Positions 33,601 to 43,650 are shown, counted from the first letter of the stretch. The stretch: DNA of 64,000 bases from JBAZQS01 sp041645075 (GCA_041645075.1 JBAZQS010000001.1:17830-81829), one strand, 5' to 3'. Notes: generated by a model from the sequence alone, not told the origin. A program made the numbers and translations.

Positions 33601-36600
33601 ATATATTCCTCAACCATTGGCTTGCGTGGACGCGGTTATCTCGGCCAGGTTCAGCAATCGTATGAATCCAGCCACCATAAATAATAACACGGTTATTGTT
33701 TTAAAATGCGATAATACTAACGGCAAAGATTGCCGGAAAGTTAGCGGCGCGGTTGAGGTATATAAAGATAATAACAATTTAGATTATGATATTTTTAAGT
33801 TTACGCCGACCGCTGATTTGACGCCCAATGCCTGGTATAAAGTGGTTTTAAAGAGCGAAGAAATCAAGGATTATGTTGGTTTAAAATTGGATAATAAAAC
33901 AACTTTATTAAGTTTATCAGAGAGGTATTGCGCCGAAATTACTTATAACGGCGGGATTACCACGGACAAGGATTATTGCTGGAATTTCCAGACCAGGCCA
34001 AGTAACGTCAAATGTAATCCGGGTTGCGTGGAATGTTCGCCCGACCCAGAGCGATTTCGTTATAGGTTTGAAGCCAAACCATTTAAGGCCAATTTGGACA
34101 GCGAGGACAATGTTTGCTTAATGCTTAATTCTTGGAATTATCTGTGGAATTGGAGCACTGATAAAAGCGATAAAATTTTTGTTTATAATTTGGCAAATCA
34201 ACCGGTCGCCACGGGCATTGCCTTAAAAGAAACGATTTATGATGCGCCCGATAAATTTGCCAAAGTTATTACCCAGTTAGAAGTTAATCCAAACAAAACC
34301 GATTATTGCCGCGCCTATATTGATTTGACTAATTTGGTGGTGATTGAGGACCAGTCCTGCGACAAGGGCACGACTCAAAGCCCCAGCCCTTGGATTATGT
34401 CAGAAGACGCCTGTTTAAACGGTTTGATTTCGGCGCGCTTTAATTTGCCCGTAGCCGATGAGACGGTTAAATCCTCGGGGAATTTAATTGTGGAAAAATG
34501 CGGCGGCGTAAAAGACGAGGCGCTCGCGGGCGTAGGATGCGAGAGACAGTCAGTTAACTCGGCGCAGATACATATTTTCCCTTACAGCCATCTTCCGCTT
34601 AGTGAAAACTTAAGAAACTTAATTTTTGAGCAAGGCCTTTCGCCCGCTTTTCCCGAGGGCTTTCTCATTAATCAAAGTGAGAATTTTAATCCCAACACCT
34701 GGTATCGGGTGATTCTTCTTGGTGGCGATAATGGCGTGCGGGCCTCAAAGATAATAACCTTAGCCGATGGCACAGAAAGTGATACCAACGAACCGCAGGG
34801 GAAACTCTTAACGCCCAACCCCAATACCCGCACCGATTATAATCAAGATGGTGAAGATGATTATATCTGGCTATTTAAGACCGGCAGCCAAATCTGCGAG
34901 GTAGATTCAGTTGAAGTTGCGCCGGCCGATAAATTTATGAAATATACTTACGAAACCCAGGTTTATAATGCTTTTGCCCAGGCCGCGAATTGCAATGTGC
35001 TTAATTCCTGTAAATACAATTGGCAGTGGCGTTCAGTTATAGAGCCAACCGACAACAGCAACTCGGGCGATAGTATTGCCACCATTAAAAACGAAAAGGA
35101 TCAGCCGAGTATTTGCGTGGGCAAGGGCGGTGAGAAAATCGGGCCTACTTTGGTTGACCCAGTCCAACTCGCTTCCGCGGTAGCAGAAGGTGAGACCAAT
35201 ATTAAGGCCATAGAACCGGGGAAAGACCTCGTTCATCCAAATCAACCGGCTTATGGCGCGAAATGGGATTACGGCCATTTGCAAATCGGTTTTCCTAAGT
35301 TACGGATAACGGATTATAAACCCAAAGGCAAGATATTATGCACTAATGAGAATATTAAAATTACTTTTAATGAGGATGTCAAAAGCAGTTCAATCCGCGT
35401 CACCAATCCAGCTTTAAGCGCTGATAATATTAAAGTGTATAAATGTGTGGGTGATGGGGTTTGTGTAAAAAAAGGATTAATCGGTTACTGGAATTTTGAC
35501 GACGGAGATGCAAAAGATTCTTCTGGAGCAGGCAATGATGGTATTAAGAAAAATGGGGTAGTTATATCTCCTTATGCAGAGAAAGGGATGGTTGCGATTT
35601 TTGACGGGGTGGATGATTATATTGAAATACCAAATACAAATACTAGTCCATTAACTGATAAAATAACAGTTTCTGCATGGATATATTTTAATGATTCATC
35701 TTTTACAACTCAGCAATGGGTGGTGAATCAAGGAAGAGATTATTATGGTTCTGGATGGGGAATATTGTTATATAATGGAGCATTGAGATTCAGTGTTAAT
35801 ACAAATAATGCAGATGATGGAAGGGAAATTACTATCGCATCTCCGGTTTCTTCAAGAAGATGGTATTATGTTACGGCTGTTTATGATTCAATTAATGGGG
35901 CTAAACTTTATATTGATGGTGTTGAGAAAGCAAATGCATCTGCGAAAGGCAAGATTGTCTATAAGTATAATGAAAAAATAACTTTTGGTGTAATGGCATT
36001 TTATTCTCCTACGTATTTCAAATTTAGCGGGATGCTTGATGATGTGAGAATTTATAATCGTGTTTTGAGTGACACCGAGATAAAGGAATTGGCAGGGTCA
36101 ACGCAACAAAACGCAACTTGCTACACTAATGATGATTGCCCCACCTCTCTTGATGATATGCCTTTGAATTTAAAGGTAAATTATCCGGCTTATGTTTACG
36201 GTTATTCTTCCGGTGTTTGGACGCCTGTTTGGACGCCGGAGCTTTCGAAAGAATTGGACTTATCTATTGTCAATGCGCTTGAGCCCAAGGCCAAATATCG
36301 AGTGGTGGTAAATGGCGGTCCGGCCGGCCCGATTGCCTGGAATACAAATCAATTGGGCGATTTGAATTATAATGTCGGCAATGGCCGCGGCGAAGAATGC
36401 GAACCCGGGCTCTATCCTTGGAAGGTTTTATCCGGCTCTTGCGAAAACGCCTTTTACGCGCTCCAGAAATGTGTTTTACCTTATTATTACAATTCGTGTC
36501 CCGATCCAGCCAATCCCAATGATTTAAAAAATTTAATCAAAGAATGCAACCGGGGTGAAGCTTATTGCGACCAAAATTGCCATAATACGGGTAACACCAA

Positions 36601-39600
36601 TATTGCTTCCTGCGGCGATGGCATTAAAGAGTCGTCGCTTGAAGAGTGCGATGATCGCAACACCATAAACGGCGACGGCTGCAGTAGTAATTGCCTTTTA
36701 GAGGGTTCGGATCAAAAATATGGCTCTCTTTGCGGCAACCAAAGAATACAAACAGGCGAGAGTTGCGATGACGGCAACACCGCAAACGGCGACGGCTGTT
36801 CTGATAAATGCTTGCCAGAATCCGGCCGGCCAAACGGTTCACGGCCAAACGCGCCCATTTGTGGCAATGGCAAGATAGAAATCGGCGAGGATTGCGATGA
36901 TGGCAATAAAGTTAATGACGATGGTTGCAATTTCCGCTGTTTAAATGAGGGTTCAAGCGGTGGCGCCAGGTGCGGCAATAATGTGGTGGAAAAGGGCCAG
37001 CCCACTAGTTTCTCTTGGACTTTTGCAGTAGACCAAAGCGCTGAAACTTGCGTGCCAGTAGTATTTAATATTAGTAATTGTCCTAATGGCATTTGGGAGG
37101 CGGTGGTGGGCGTTAACACTACCATGAATTTAAATAATTTTGCGATTTGCGAGCATGATAATACAGTTTTTAATAATGTCGCTTTTGGCAATAGTTTATG
37201 GGGTAAGATTTTAGGCAAGATAAAATTAGTCGTAAATAAATTTACCAATAGAAAATCCGTCTTTGCCGGAGTTGGCGATCTTTGTGGTAATGGCTGGACG
37301 ATTCGACCCAATGGTGAATTTGATATTTTGGAATATAGCAGTACGGATAATCAGAAAATTTTTGATTTTATTAAAAAAGCGGATTGGGCTGGTGGTCATG
37401 AGTATAAAATTGTGGGAGATATAAACCGCAACGGCGGGTTTGATGAAGGAATTGACACCCAGGCCTCGGTAATAATGAGAACGCATGGCCGTTGTTGGAT
37501 TGAAGGCGCAAAGATAAACGTCTGGCCCATGGGCGAGGAAAAATATAATGATACTTTTTTCTGCTACGGCGAAAATTGCGGTAAGCGAACCGTAAGCTTA
37601 TATGATGATGATATTTCCGCCGATTGGAACACTCTTTTTCCTTATTTGAAATATAATGATATTGCCGTTAGCGACCCCCTCAAACCGGGTAACCAGCATT
37701 TGTATCAGGCCTGGGCTTTAAGCACCAGTAGTGATTTATTGAAATCAAATATCGCATGGAGTATGAGCAATCCGAGTTATGTCAGTCAGCAGGATTTTAA
37801 TTATTCTACCGGAGTTGGCGATGGCAATAGAAACAAATGGTTCACGGGCGGTAATGTGGGTGGCGACGGCTACATAACCGCCAAAGTCACCTCTGATTCT
37901 AATATAGACATCGGTAAAGCCACAGCCACGACCACAGTCAAAGTGTTTTTATGCGAAAATCCCTGGCCGTCGCCCGAGAATTTTCCTTATTATGATTCTG
38001 CTAATAATTGCAAGACCAATAGCGGTGGCTGTGTTAATACCAATTTTGAACTTTATTATTGCCGTGATAGCGGGGCGGCCGGACCAGATGGCGATTTGCC
38101 GGCGGTTTATGACCCGGTGGTTATCGGTTATAGCGCTCTTACCCCGGCCAGAAATGTCAACGATTTAATAAAAGAATTTATATTTACCAGGCAGTTTTCC
38201 CTAGCCGAAGCGACAAGAAATATCAAGCAGACGATTACGGGCGATAAGACCATTACCGATGTCGGAGATGGTAGAAACGGGTGTTATATTCAACCTGGCT
38301 ACGCCGTGACATTTATCGAAAGTGATAGGTGTGATTTTGTTTATGAAATTAATTTTCCCAAATCAGGGGATTATTATTTGCTTTTAAAGACCGCCAACGA
38401 CAATAACTCGCTTGAAAAAGCGGGTTTGGATATCAATCATGAAATGGACATCAGGGTAGATGGCGTGATTAAGGGGACAATTATCGCCAAAGCCAGCCTG
38501 CCAAATAATCCCCAGACCAATATAGTCAAATTATCCAATATTTCGGCTGGGAAGCATGCCATAAAAATTGACTGGACAAATGATTTTTATTGTTCCGGTC
38601 CCGGTGGCGCTTCGTGCCCGTCCTGGACTCCTATAGATACGGTCACCGGTGAATATAAATATTTTGATTCTAATTTAAGAATTTACAGCCTGGCTTTGGC
38701 CGAGGGTTCAAATGACGACGCCATTGGCGTCAGAGTCGTGGCTAACAGTAATCATTTTTCACCGCTATTTTGGTATCGGAAATATTTTGACCCAAATAAT
38801 CAGGGCAGTCCCAGCGGCCTGCTCGCCAATGATTATCAGGGCGTCAGAGAGGGCCGGACGGTTTATGTCAATGCCGCCGATTTAAATGATAATAAGAAAG
38901 AGATTTATAGCAATGTGTACTTGCTTTCTTATAGCGCCGCTGCCGATGCCATTACCAAAGATATTTATAATGGCCTGCTGGCTAATTTTCATTTTAATGT
39001 ACAAAATCCGTTTGGCGTCTGCAGCGCTGACGCCACCTATAAATGCTTGACCGACACCAACTGCCAGCAAGCCAATAAGGGCTATTGCTTATTAAATTAC
39101 AGCCAAGGCGGTTTGCCCGACTTCGGCGTCTGCAGTGATGATGCCACCTATGAATGTTTGACTGACACCAATTGCCAAAAAGCCAACAAGGGCTATTGCT
39201 TGTCGGATAAAGCCAAGTTAACCCGAGACACCAAACGGCTGGCCGACTTGCAATTCATTAATTCACTTTTGGCTACTTATAATAATACCAAGAGATGCAA
39301 TAACGACCATTCGCGCTTATGTGCCGGCGACTCCGGTTGCTATGGCGGCGGTTCTTGCGGCAACTATTATCCGAATTTATTAGCCGGTTCTTATATTGTC
39401 GGCCGAACCTTTAGCGCTTGGCCGTCTTGGCAGGCGACTTTGGGCAACACCATTGGCTCGGCTTTGCCCATTGACCCCCTAAACGGTTTTAAGGGCTGTG
39501 GCGACCAATATGACAAAATCACCTGCTGGGATAATTTAAATAAATTAATGCGGTGTCCGGACGAGACGACGTATGTTTATACTTATTCCTCAACGGCGAT

Positions 39601-42600
39601 AAACGGCAAAAGCGAAACCAAGAACATATTTGCCCATCGGGAATATGCTCCGACGCCAGCCGCTTCCTGGCAGCCGGTTTGGAGCCAGGTTGAGTACATG
39701 AAGGATAATCCCGATCCATTCAAAGATCCGTTTACGAATTTCAGCGTTGCCCAGATGTGCCAACCCACGCCGACTTGCGGCAATAACACAATTGAGGCGG
39801 GAGAAAATTGTTACAATTGCTGGGCCGATGCCGGCTGTGGCAATAGCGCGCTAAATGCGGGCGAAAGCTGTCAACGAAGCGTTGTTGCCGGTGTAGAAAA
39901 TTGGTCGTGCCGTTGTCCGGATAGCGACCGTATTCCCTATGCAAATGATAAAACCAAATTAATATCTGATGGATTTCCGGACGTGGCTTGCGGCGGTAAA
40001 GCGAGAGATAATTGTCCTTATGTTTTTAATCTTGATCAAACGGATAGCGATAGCGATGGCATTGGTAATGCTTGTGATAGCTGTCCGACAAGTGCCAATG
40101 TCGATCAAAAAGACAGCGATCGCGACGGCGTGGGCGATGCCTGTGATAATTGTGTCAGTAAATATAATTTGCGAGTAAATGGAAATCAGCCGAATTCTGA
40201 TGGCGATAATTTTGGCGATGCCTGTGATAATTGTTCGACCGTGGCCAATAATGATCAGACGGATGCCGACAGCGATGGCGTGGGTAATGTGTGCGACAAC
40301 TGTCCGACCATTAAAAATCAAAATCAAAATGATATTAATCGCAATGGCCGGGGCGACGCTTGCGAGGTTTATGTTGCGAGTTATTGCGGCAATAGCGTTG
40401 TGGAAAATATAAATACGGGCGGTTATGGCAGTGAGGTTTGCGATGAAGGAGCCGATAATGGCAAGCCCAATCGTTGCAACAGCACTTGCACCGGAATTTT
40501 TTCCACTTTCTGCGGCGATGGCCAAATGGTAACTGGTGATAATGAACAGTGCGACTGCGGCATTGACCCGGCGCGTTTGCCCGTGGGACCGGCCTGTACG
40601 ACTTCATGGCCGGCAGGAGCGGGCTCGCGTCCGACCTGGGATACAGTCAGTTTTACTACGATTAATGGCGTGCCGCCGGATTTGTATTCCACCGATCAAA
40701 AAACATTATGGTATTGCAGCGCCGGTTGCCAACAAACCCGCCAAGACAGCCGTTATTGCGGCGATAGCCGGGTTGATAGCTTAAACGGCGAGCAATGCGA
40801 TTTAGGAGTACAAACCGGTCTGACAGACACCACCTATAATTATGACTATGGTACCTGCAATACTCAATGCCAGAGGACTTATTGCGGCGATGGCAAAAAA
40901 CAGGACCCTAATGGCATGGGCCGGGGCGGTCCAAATAATGACGGCAAAGAAGCGTGCGACGGCAGTGATTATGGTTCCGGTGGCCAGCCAATTGGTAAGA
41001 CGTGCAATAATAATTGTCAAATTGTGGCAAACACCGTAAATGTAAATTTAGGCGTTTGTGGCGATGGCGTCAAACAAACACCGAATACCAGCGGACTCAA
41101 TGAAACTTGCGATGAGGGGGCTTTAAACGGCCAACCTGGCCACTGCAATTCAACTTGTACCGGAGTTTTATTAGATCAATTTTTATATTATGGCCGTATT
41201 CATTTTGGAGAAATGTGTGATGGCACGGTTCATGCTTATTTAGCTACTTATAGCCCATTAATATTAGATAGCGGTTGGTTAAGTATGGCTTCAAAACTTG
41301 ATAACGCCATGTTTTTGGTTAATCAAAAAAGCGATGATCCTTGCTCTAAGGGTTCGGATACCCCGGTGCCGGCAGGATATAATGTCGTGGGTGGCATTCA
41401 TTTGGGCGACAAGGAAAGAGACGTGGCTTCGGACAATTCTTACTGCTCTTTTATTGCGGCTGTTGGTTATAACGGCACGGCTTGGAATACGGCCATGGGA
41501 ACGGCCGGGACGAATTTAGAAGGACCTGGTTGGGTGAAAATCGCGGCTAAAGACGATTCTATTAAATTAGCTATGGTTTATGGGGTAAATCCCGAAAGTC
41601 CGCGCGCATCATGTCCGTCGGGCTATACCGAACAAGGGGCCATATTTGTTGGCTTAACGACTGTGACTGATAATCTGCCTCGGGCGTACATTGGTGGGAC
41701 TTCCATAAGCAAGGGCTGGGTTTCTTTCTGTGTGAAAAATAATATTCCGGCGCAGACGAAATTCGAAGTGGGTCAAAGAGATGATTGCAGCATTGTCCAG
41801 GCAAATCGTTATTCTTGCCCGGCCGATTATAAAATGATTTTCGTGTCCACTTCGGGCAGTAGTAGTAATGATGGTTTAAGTGAAGCCGACCCCAGAGCCA
41901 CCTTAGACCAAGCGCAAGCCGTGGTCGCGGCCAATCCTTCAGAGCCGGGTTATTGTATTTTATTAAAAGGCGGAGATACATTTACTACTTTTACCTCTCA
42001 TGGTACAGCAGTTGAAACGGGCGAAACTGATGTTAATTCGCATTATGCATTTTTGTGGAATATTAATAAGCCGTTGGTTATGAAGTCTTATGGCGCGCCA
42101 AACGCGATTTTACAGCAACCATCTGCCCAGTCGGCAACTATGCCGCCCGCGGCCATTGCTATCGCGCGACCAGAATCAAGCCCGTTGACTAGCAAGGTTA
42201 TTATTTCTAACCTAACTTTTAAAAATTGGCAGGCCCGGGTTATTTATATGTCTAGTGTGAGGAACGTGGAGATAAATAATAATATTATTGAAGGTGCGGG
42301 CACAAAACAATTAGGTGATAATGGCGGAGTTTATGGAGATGGAGTTATCTACCCCGAAGATTCTAGTGGCATAGTTGTTGATGGCAATCAAATAACCGAT
42401 TCACTTAATAGGACTGGTGATAAGTATGATGATATCCATGCGGTGTATATAAACAGATCTTCCAATATTGAAATAAAAAACAATACGATTACCAATATTT
42501 CTGGGCCGGCTCTCAAGATGGTTAGAAACCAGACATCCGATATATCAATCCATGATAATACTCTGAATTATATTGGTCCTTATATCGGACAATCGGAAGT

Positions 42601-42898
42601 CCAATTTGGATTTGTGAGGTTGGCCGATAAGGGGGGCGGTTGTCCTACCGGCATAAGAATTTATAGTAATACATTTTGGTATCCGTATTGTACTGGCAGT
42701 TCTTGTTCTAATAAGCAGGTTAATCGCTGTTCGTCCGAGGGCTGTAGCAGTTTTTGCGGATCTAATGATACGCCGAATTCAAGCGGAACGTATGATAATG
42801 TAAATGGTAATTTTGGCGACAATCAGCCGACAGTATTATGGAAAAATGGCGTTTCTGGGGCGTGGGGTACAAATAATTTCAGAGGCGGATGGCAGTAA
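30620..42898 (+). CDS. Giant multidomain surface protein, 4092 aa, pilin-like N-terminus
   Basis: Signal segment (8-30), then two pilin-like helices (about 50-75, 92-115) around GGDEKKIETAKKII. Domains in order: IPT/TIG-like (about 370-455, IDWIEPDNGAAGNYVTIGG); lamin-tail-like (about 700-790); Ig-like stretches near 1001, 1263 and 1581; a LamG/concanavalin-like domain (about 1620-1830, LIGYWNFDD to IYNRVLSDTEI); DUF4215-type Cys-rich repeats (about 1998-2115, CDDGNTANGDGCS); a 37-residue tandem duplication (2798, 2835); a pseudopilin-like head (about 2867-2985); TSP3-type calcium-binding repeats (about 3133-3250, DSDSDGIGNACD); and a C-terminal beta-helix (about 3738-4056). It is secreted, probably a very long adhesin; adhesion is inference. 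No sorting signal is seen at the C-terminus. Confidence 0.85.
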   Translation: MTAIVKKKKFIAFVLILVLAGIFILFNPILAQDQFGLNSAAGIGLAQNDLKTTIVNIVRIFLGFLGLVAVILIIYAGFLWMTAGGDEKKIETAKKIILGAVIGLIIILSAFAIVSFVLTRLAPPPAEPCVSGTIVSCGPQGCGSKICVNGSWGVCNINTSACDFILNNKLSYIKYFRSDKIPAAGNTFSNWTRNISYNFSGVVGVPKIDDLSVGAYARNRGGFITDTRLYKVEGFDGTVFTDYGPFNPNQTPNEEFDTQIAWDTSALNLQSEWKIKTHVVPSGIATPFESPAIKTKIRAPNCFNGIQDSQSPYGETGIDCGGNPASQYYCGACGGESCSNGGDSSQCLDENCATSVCLPINCLCAQNPIIDWIEPDNGAAGNYVTIGGRYFGNLKGAVYFGNTRANLELNPECNSTWTSNQIIVEVPAIAQNTYQVTVQTHQDFGGLTSNSKDFILNNIVRPGLCNVYNLDIYTDRNVKINAGSANQTGQLIGANFPTTGLKNVVWKFLPTNTTSTGSNWAIDRARDLVPENKRGMTNLNVYNGAQYSNPFRFLVSPGGIGDPCGFADDSPGICSAAEVCQTGLECNILATPTKPACTCQSAANFCNNNGQVEGTEECDGTAFKDNKNQCSNYPGFTGGALSCNRQCRPDTSQCVSVSTTNIPAGMGIFTWSFNTIISPPTPYSCGYDQYGACSISGCATGQRCEVQGNSDEFIEFYNPTGYTVNNFGAWLLVINKTNTSTISNFLPAGASASIPARGFFVLPRSAQFGLPPAYSGAVTIKLVRSANTAYDDKITYGGPGKLPLAIAPTSLGRKIDGLESRSIFSDPLVFTDFSVFARSTKGVSNSAEPAKTGARLLINEISVGIDPCTCRPAALATCANGLLDVGEICDRVGNEDVFQRGTGLCSDYNIGSTGRLSCRNCQIDKSSCQGPLVDITQAAIGMYTWSFNTISQSPFQRPYVVEDCSRTRSCDVGAKMASPTPWSEEWNQVKHPNLYIPQPLACVDAVISARFSNRMNPATINNNTVIVLKCDNTNGKDCRKVSGAVEVYKDNNNLDYDIFKFTPTADLTPNAWYKVVLKSEEIKDYVGLKLDNKTTLLSLSERYCAEITYNGGITTDKDYCWNFQTRPSNVKCNPGCVECSPDPERFRYRFEAKPFKANLDSEDNVCLMLNSWNYLWNWSTDKSDKIFVYNLANQPVATGIALKETIYDAPDKFAKVITQLEVNPNKTDYCRAYIDLTNLVVIEDQSCDKGTTQSPSPWIMSEDACLNGLISARFNLPVADETVKSSGNLIVEKCGGVKDEALAGVGCERQSVNSAQIHIFPYSHLPLSENLRNLIFEQGLSPAFPEGFLINQSENFNPNTWYRVILLGGDNGVRASKIITLADGTESDTNEPQGKLLTPNPNTRTDYNQDGEDDYIWLFKTGSQICEVDSVEVAPADKFMKYTYETQVYNAFAQAANCNVLNSCKYNWQWRSVIEPTDNSNSGDSIATIKNEKDQPSICVGKGGEKIGPTLVDPVQLASAVAEGETNIKAIEPGKDLVHPNQPAYGAKWDYGHLQIGFPKLRITDYKPKGKILCTNENIKITFNEDVKSSSIRVTNPALSADNIKVYKCVGDGVCVKKGLIGYWNFDDGDAKDSSGAGNDGIKKNGVVISPYAEKGMVAIFDGVDDYIEIPNTNTSPLTDKITVSAWIYFNDSSFTTQQWVVNQGRDYYGSGWGILLYNGALRFSVNTNNADDGREITIASPVSSRRWYYVTAVYDSINGAKLYIDGVEKANASAKGKIVYKYNEKITFGVMAFYSPTYFKFSGMLDDVRIYNRVLSDTEIKELAGSTQQNATCYTNDDCPTSLDDMPLNLKVNYPAYVYGYSSGVWTPVWTPELSKELDLSIVNALEPKAKYRVVVNGGPAGPIAWNTNQLGDLNYNVGNGRGEECEPGLYPWKVLSGSCENAFYALQKCVLPYYYNSCPDPANPNDLKNLIKECNRGEAYCDQNCHNTGNTNIASCGDGIKESSLEECDDRNTINGDGCSSNCLLEGSDQKYGSLCGNQRIQTGESCDDGNTANGDGCSDKCLPESGRPNGSRPNAPICGNGKIEIGEDCDDGNKVNDDGCNFRCLNEGSSGGARCGNNVVEKGQPTSFSWTFAVDQSAETCVPVVFNISNCPNGIWEAVVGVNTTMNLNNFAICEHDNTVFNNVAFGNSLWGKILGKIKLVVNKFTNRKSVFAGVGDLCGNGWTIRPNGEFDILEYSSTDNQKIFDFIKKADWAGGHEYKIVGDINRNGGFDEGIDTQASVIMRTHGRCWIEGAKINVWPMGEEKYNDTFFCYGENCGKRTVSLYDDDISADWNTLFPYLKYNDIAVSDPLKPGNQHLYQAWALSTSSDLLKSNIAWSMSNPSYVSQQDFNYSTGVGDGNRNKWFTGGNVGGDGYITAKVTSDSNIDIGKATATTTVKVFLCENPWPSPENFPYYDSANNCKTNSGGCVNTNFELYYCRDSGAAGPDGDLPAVYDPVVIGYSALTPARNVNDLIKEFIFTRQFSLAEATRNIKQTITGDKTITDVGDGRNGCYIQPGYAVTFIESDRCDFVYEINFPKSGDYYLLLKTANDNNSLEKAGLDINHEMDIRVDGVIKGTIIAKASLPNNPQTNIVKLSNISAGKHAIKIDWTNDFYCSGPGGASCPSWTPIDTVTGEYKYFDSNLRIYSLALAEGSNDDAIGVRVVANSNHFSPLFWYRKYFDPNNQGSPSGLLANDYQGVREGRTVYVNAADLNDNKKEIYSNVYLLSYSAAADAITKDIYNGLLANFHFNVQNPFGVCSADATYKCLTDTNCQQANKGYCLLNYSQGGLPDFGVCSDDATYECLTDTNCQKANKGYCLSDKAKLTRDTKRLADLQFINSLLATYNNTKRCNNDHSRLCAGDSGCYGGGSCGNYYPNLLAGSYIVGRTFSAWPSWQATLGNTIGSALPIDPLNGFKGCGDQYDKITCWDNLNKLMRCPDETTYVYTYSSTAINGKSETKNIFAHREYAPTPAASWQPVWSQVEYMKDNPDPFKDPFTNFSVAQMCQPTPTCGNNTIEAGENCYNCWADAGCGNSALNAGESCQRSVVAGVENWSCRCPDSDRIPYANDKTKLISDGFPDVACGGKARDNCPYVFNLDQTDSDSDGIGNACDSCPTSANVDQKDSDRDGVGDACDNCVSKYNLRVNGNQPNSDGDNFGDACDNCSTVANNDQTDADSDGVGNVCDNCPTIKNQNQNDINRNGRGDACEVYVASYCGNSVVENINTGGYGSEVCDEGADNGKPNRCNSTCTGIFSTFCGDGQMVTGDNEQCDCGIDPARLPVGPACTTSWPAGAGSRPTWDTVSFTTINGVPPDLYSTDQKTLWYCSAGCQQTRQDSRYCGDSRVDSLNGEQCDLGVQTGLTDTTYNYDYGTCNTQCQRTYCGDGKKQDPNGMGRGGPNNDGKEACDGSDYGSGGQPIGKTCNNNCQIVANTVNVNLGVCGDGVKQTPNTSGLNETCDEGALNGQPGHCNSTCTGVLLDQFLYYGRIHFGEMCDGTVHAYLATYSPLILDSGWLSMASKLDNAMFLVNQKSDDPCSKGSDTPVPAGYNVVGGIHLGDKERDVASDNSYCSFIAAVGYNGTAWNTAMGTAGTNLEGPGWVKIAAKDDSIKLAMVYGVNPESPRASCPSGYTEQGAIFVGLTTVTDNLPRAYIGGTSISKGWVSFCVKNNIPAQTKFEVGQRDDCSIVQANRYSCPADYKMIFVSTSGSSSNDGLSEADPRATLDQAQAVVAANPSEPGYCILLKGGDTFTTFTSHGTAVETGETDVNSHYAFLWNINKPLVMKSYGAPNAILQQPSAQSATMPPAAIAIARPESSPLTSKVIISNLTFKNWQARVIYMSSVRNVEINNNIIEGAGTKQLGDNGGVYGDGVIYPEDSSGIVVDGNQITDSLNRTGDKYDDIHAVYINRSSNIEIKNNTITNISGPALKMVRNQTSDISIHDNTLNYIGPYIGQSEVQFGFVRLADKGGGCPTGIRIYSNTFWYPYCTGSSCSNKQVNRCSSEGCSSFCGSNDTPNSSGTYDNVNGNFGDNQPTVLWKNGVSGAWGTNNFRGGWQ

Positions 42899-42939
42899 AA
42901 ATTTTATTTTTGACAAATTAAATAAAATAAATCAATAAT

Positions 42940-43650
42940 ATGTTTAATCAACAACAAGCTCAACAAAATTCAAATCCAGATTTAAGTTCATCCGGTAATG
43001 CCTTGCCCATTGAGCCGGCTTTGCCGCCCCAGCCGCCTACGCCGCCGCCTCAAGTAGAGGATATGTTTGCCGAAACCGATAAAGGTAATCCGCAAGTAAT
43101 CAGGCCGCTCCAGCCAGGACAAGTCCAAAATATATTGCCCGATACTCAAGGCGAGGATATTTTTGGCGGCCGTTCAATTTGGCAAAATAAATTGTTAGTC
43201 GTTGTTTTAATGGCGGCGGGCGTATTGATTTTGGGTGGCGCGGGCTGGCTGACTTTTAGTTTTTTTGCCAAATCAGGAAAGCCCAATCAAAATATTAACA
43301 ATAACAGCGCGGCGGCCAATATCAACAACGTCAATACGGCGAATGTAAATAATGTGAATAATAATGCCGACGCGACCAACAATGCCAATACCAATCAAGC
43401 GGCGATTCCCATTGACAGCGATAATGACGGTTTGACTGATGAAGAAGAAAGAAATCTGGGTACTGATCCGAATAATTTTGACAGCGATAATGACGGCTTG
43501 ACCGATAGCGCCGAGGTAAAAATTTATAAGACCGACCCACTTAACCCGGATACGGACGGCGACGGCTATAAAGACGGCCCGGAAGTCAGCAGCGGTTATG
43601 ATCCGACTAAATCGGGCGGGGCCAGATTATTTAATGTCCCAACGCAATAA
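42940..43650 (+). CDS. Membrane-anchored TSP3-repeat protein
   Basis: 236 residues. A Pro/Gln-rich cytoplasmic N-terminus, one membrane helix (about 85-106, LVVVLMAAGVLILGGAGWLTF), an Asn-rich linker of about 40 residues, then bacterial TSP3-type repeats (SDNDGLTDEEE, DSDNDGLTDSAEV, DTDGDGYKDGPEV) that normally bind calcium. No catalytic domain. It starts 41 nt after the giant gene and 33 nt before a gene of the same build, so all three look co-transcribed and may form one surface assembly. Confidence 0.75.
   Translation: MFNQQQAQQNSNPDLSSSGNALPIEPALPPQPPTPPPQVEDMFAETDKGNPQVIRPLQPGQVQNILPDTQGEDIFGGRSIWQNKLLVVVLMAAGVLILGGAGWLTFSFFAKSGKPNQNINNNSAAANINNVNTANVNNVNNNADATNNANTNQAAIPIDSDNDGLTDEEERNLGTDPNNFDSDNDGLTDSAEVKIYKTDPLNPDTDGDGYKDGPEVSSGYDPTKSGGARLFNVPTQ

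Noticed and set aside
39959..40525. A 188-aa minus-strand frame rich in Ile and Ala
   Set aside because: It is the reverse shadow of the Asp-rich TSP3 repeats of the giant protein; periodic codons give an artificial hydrophobic pattern.
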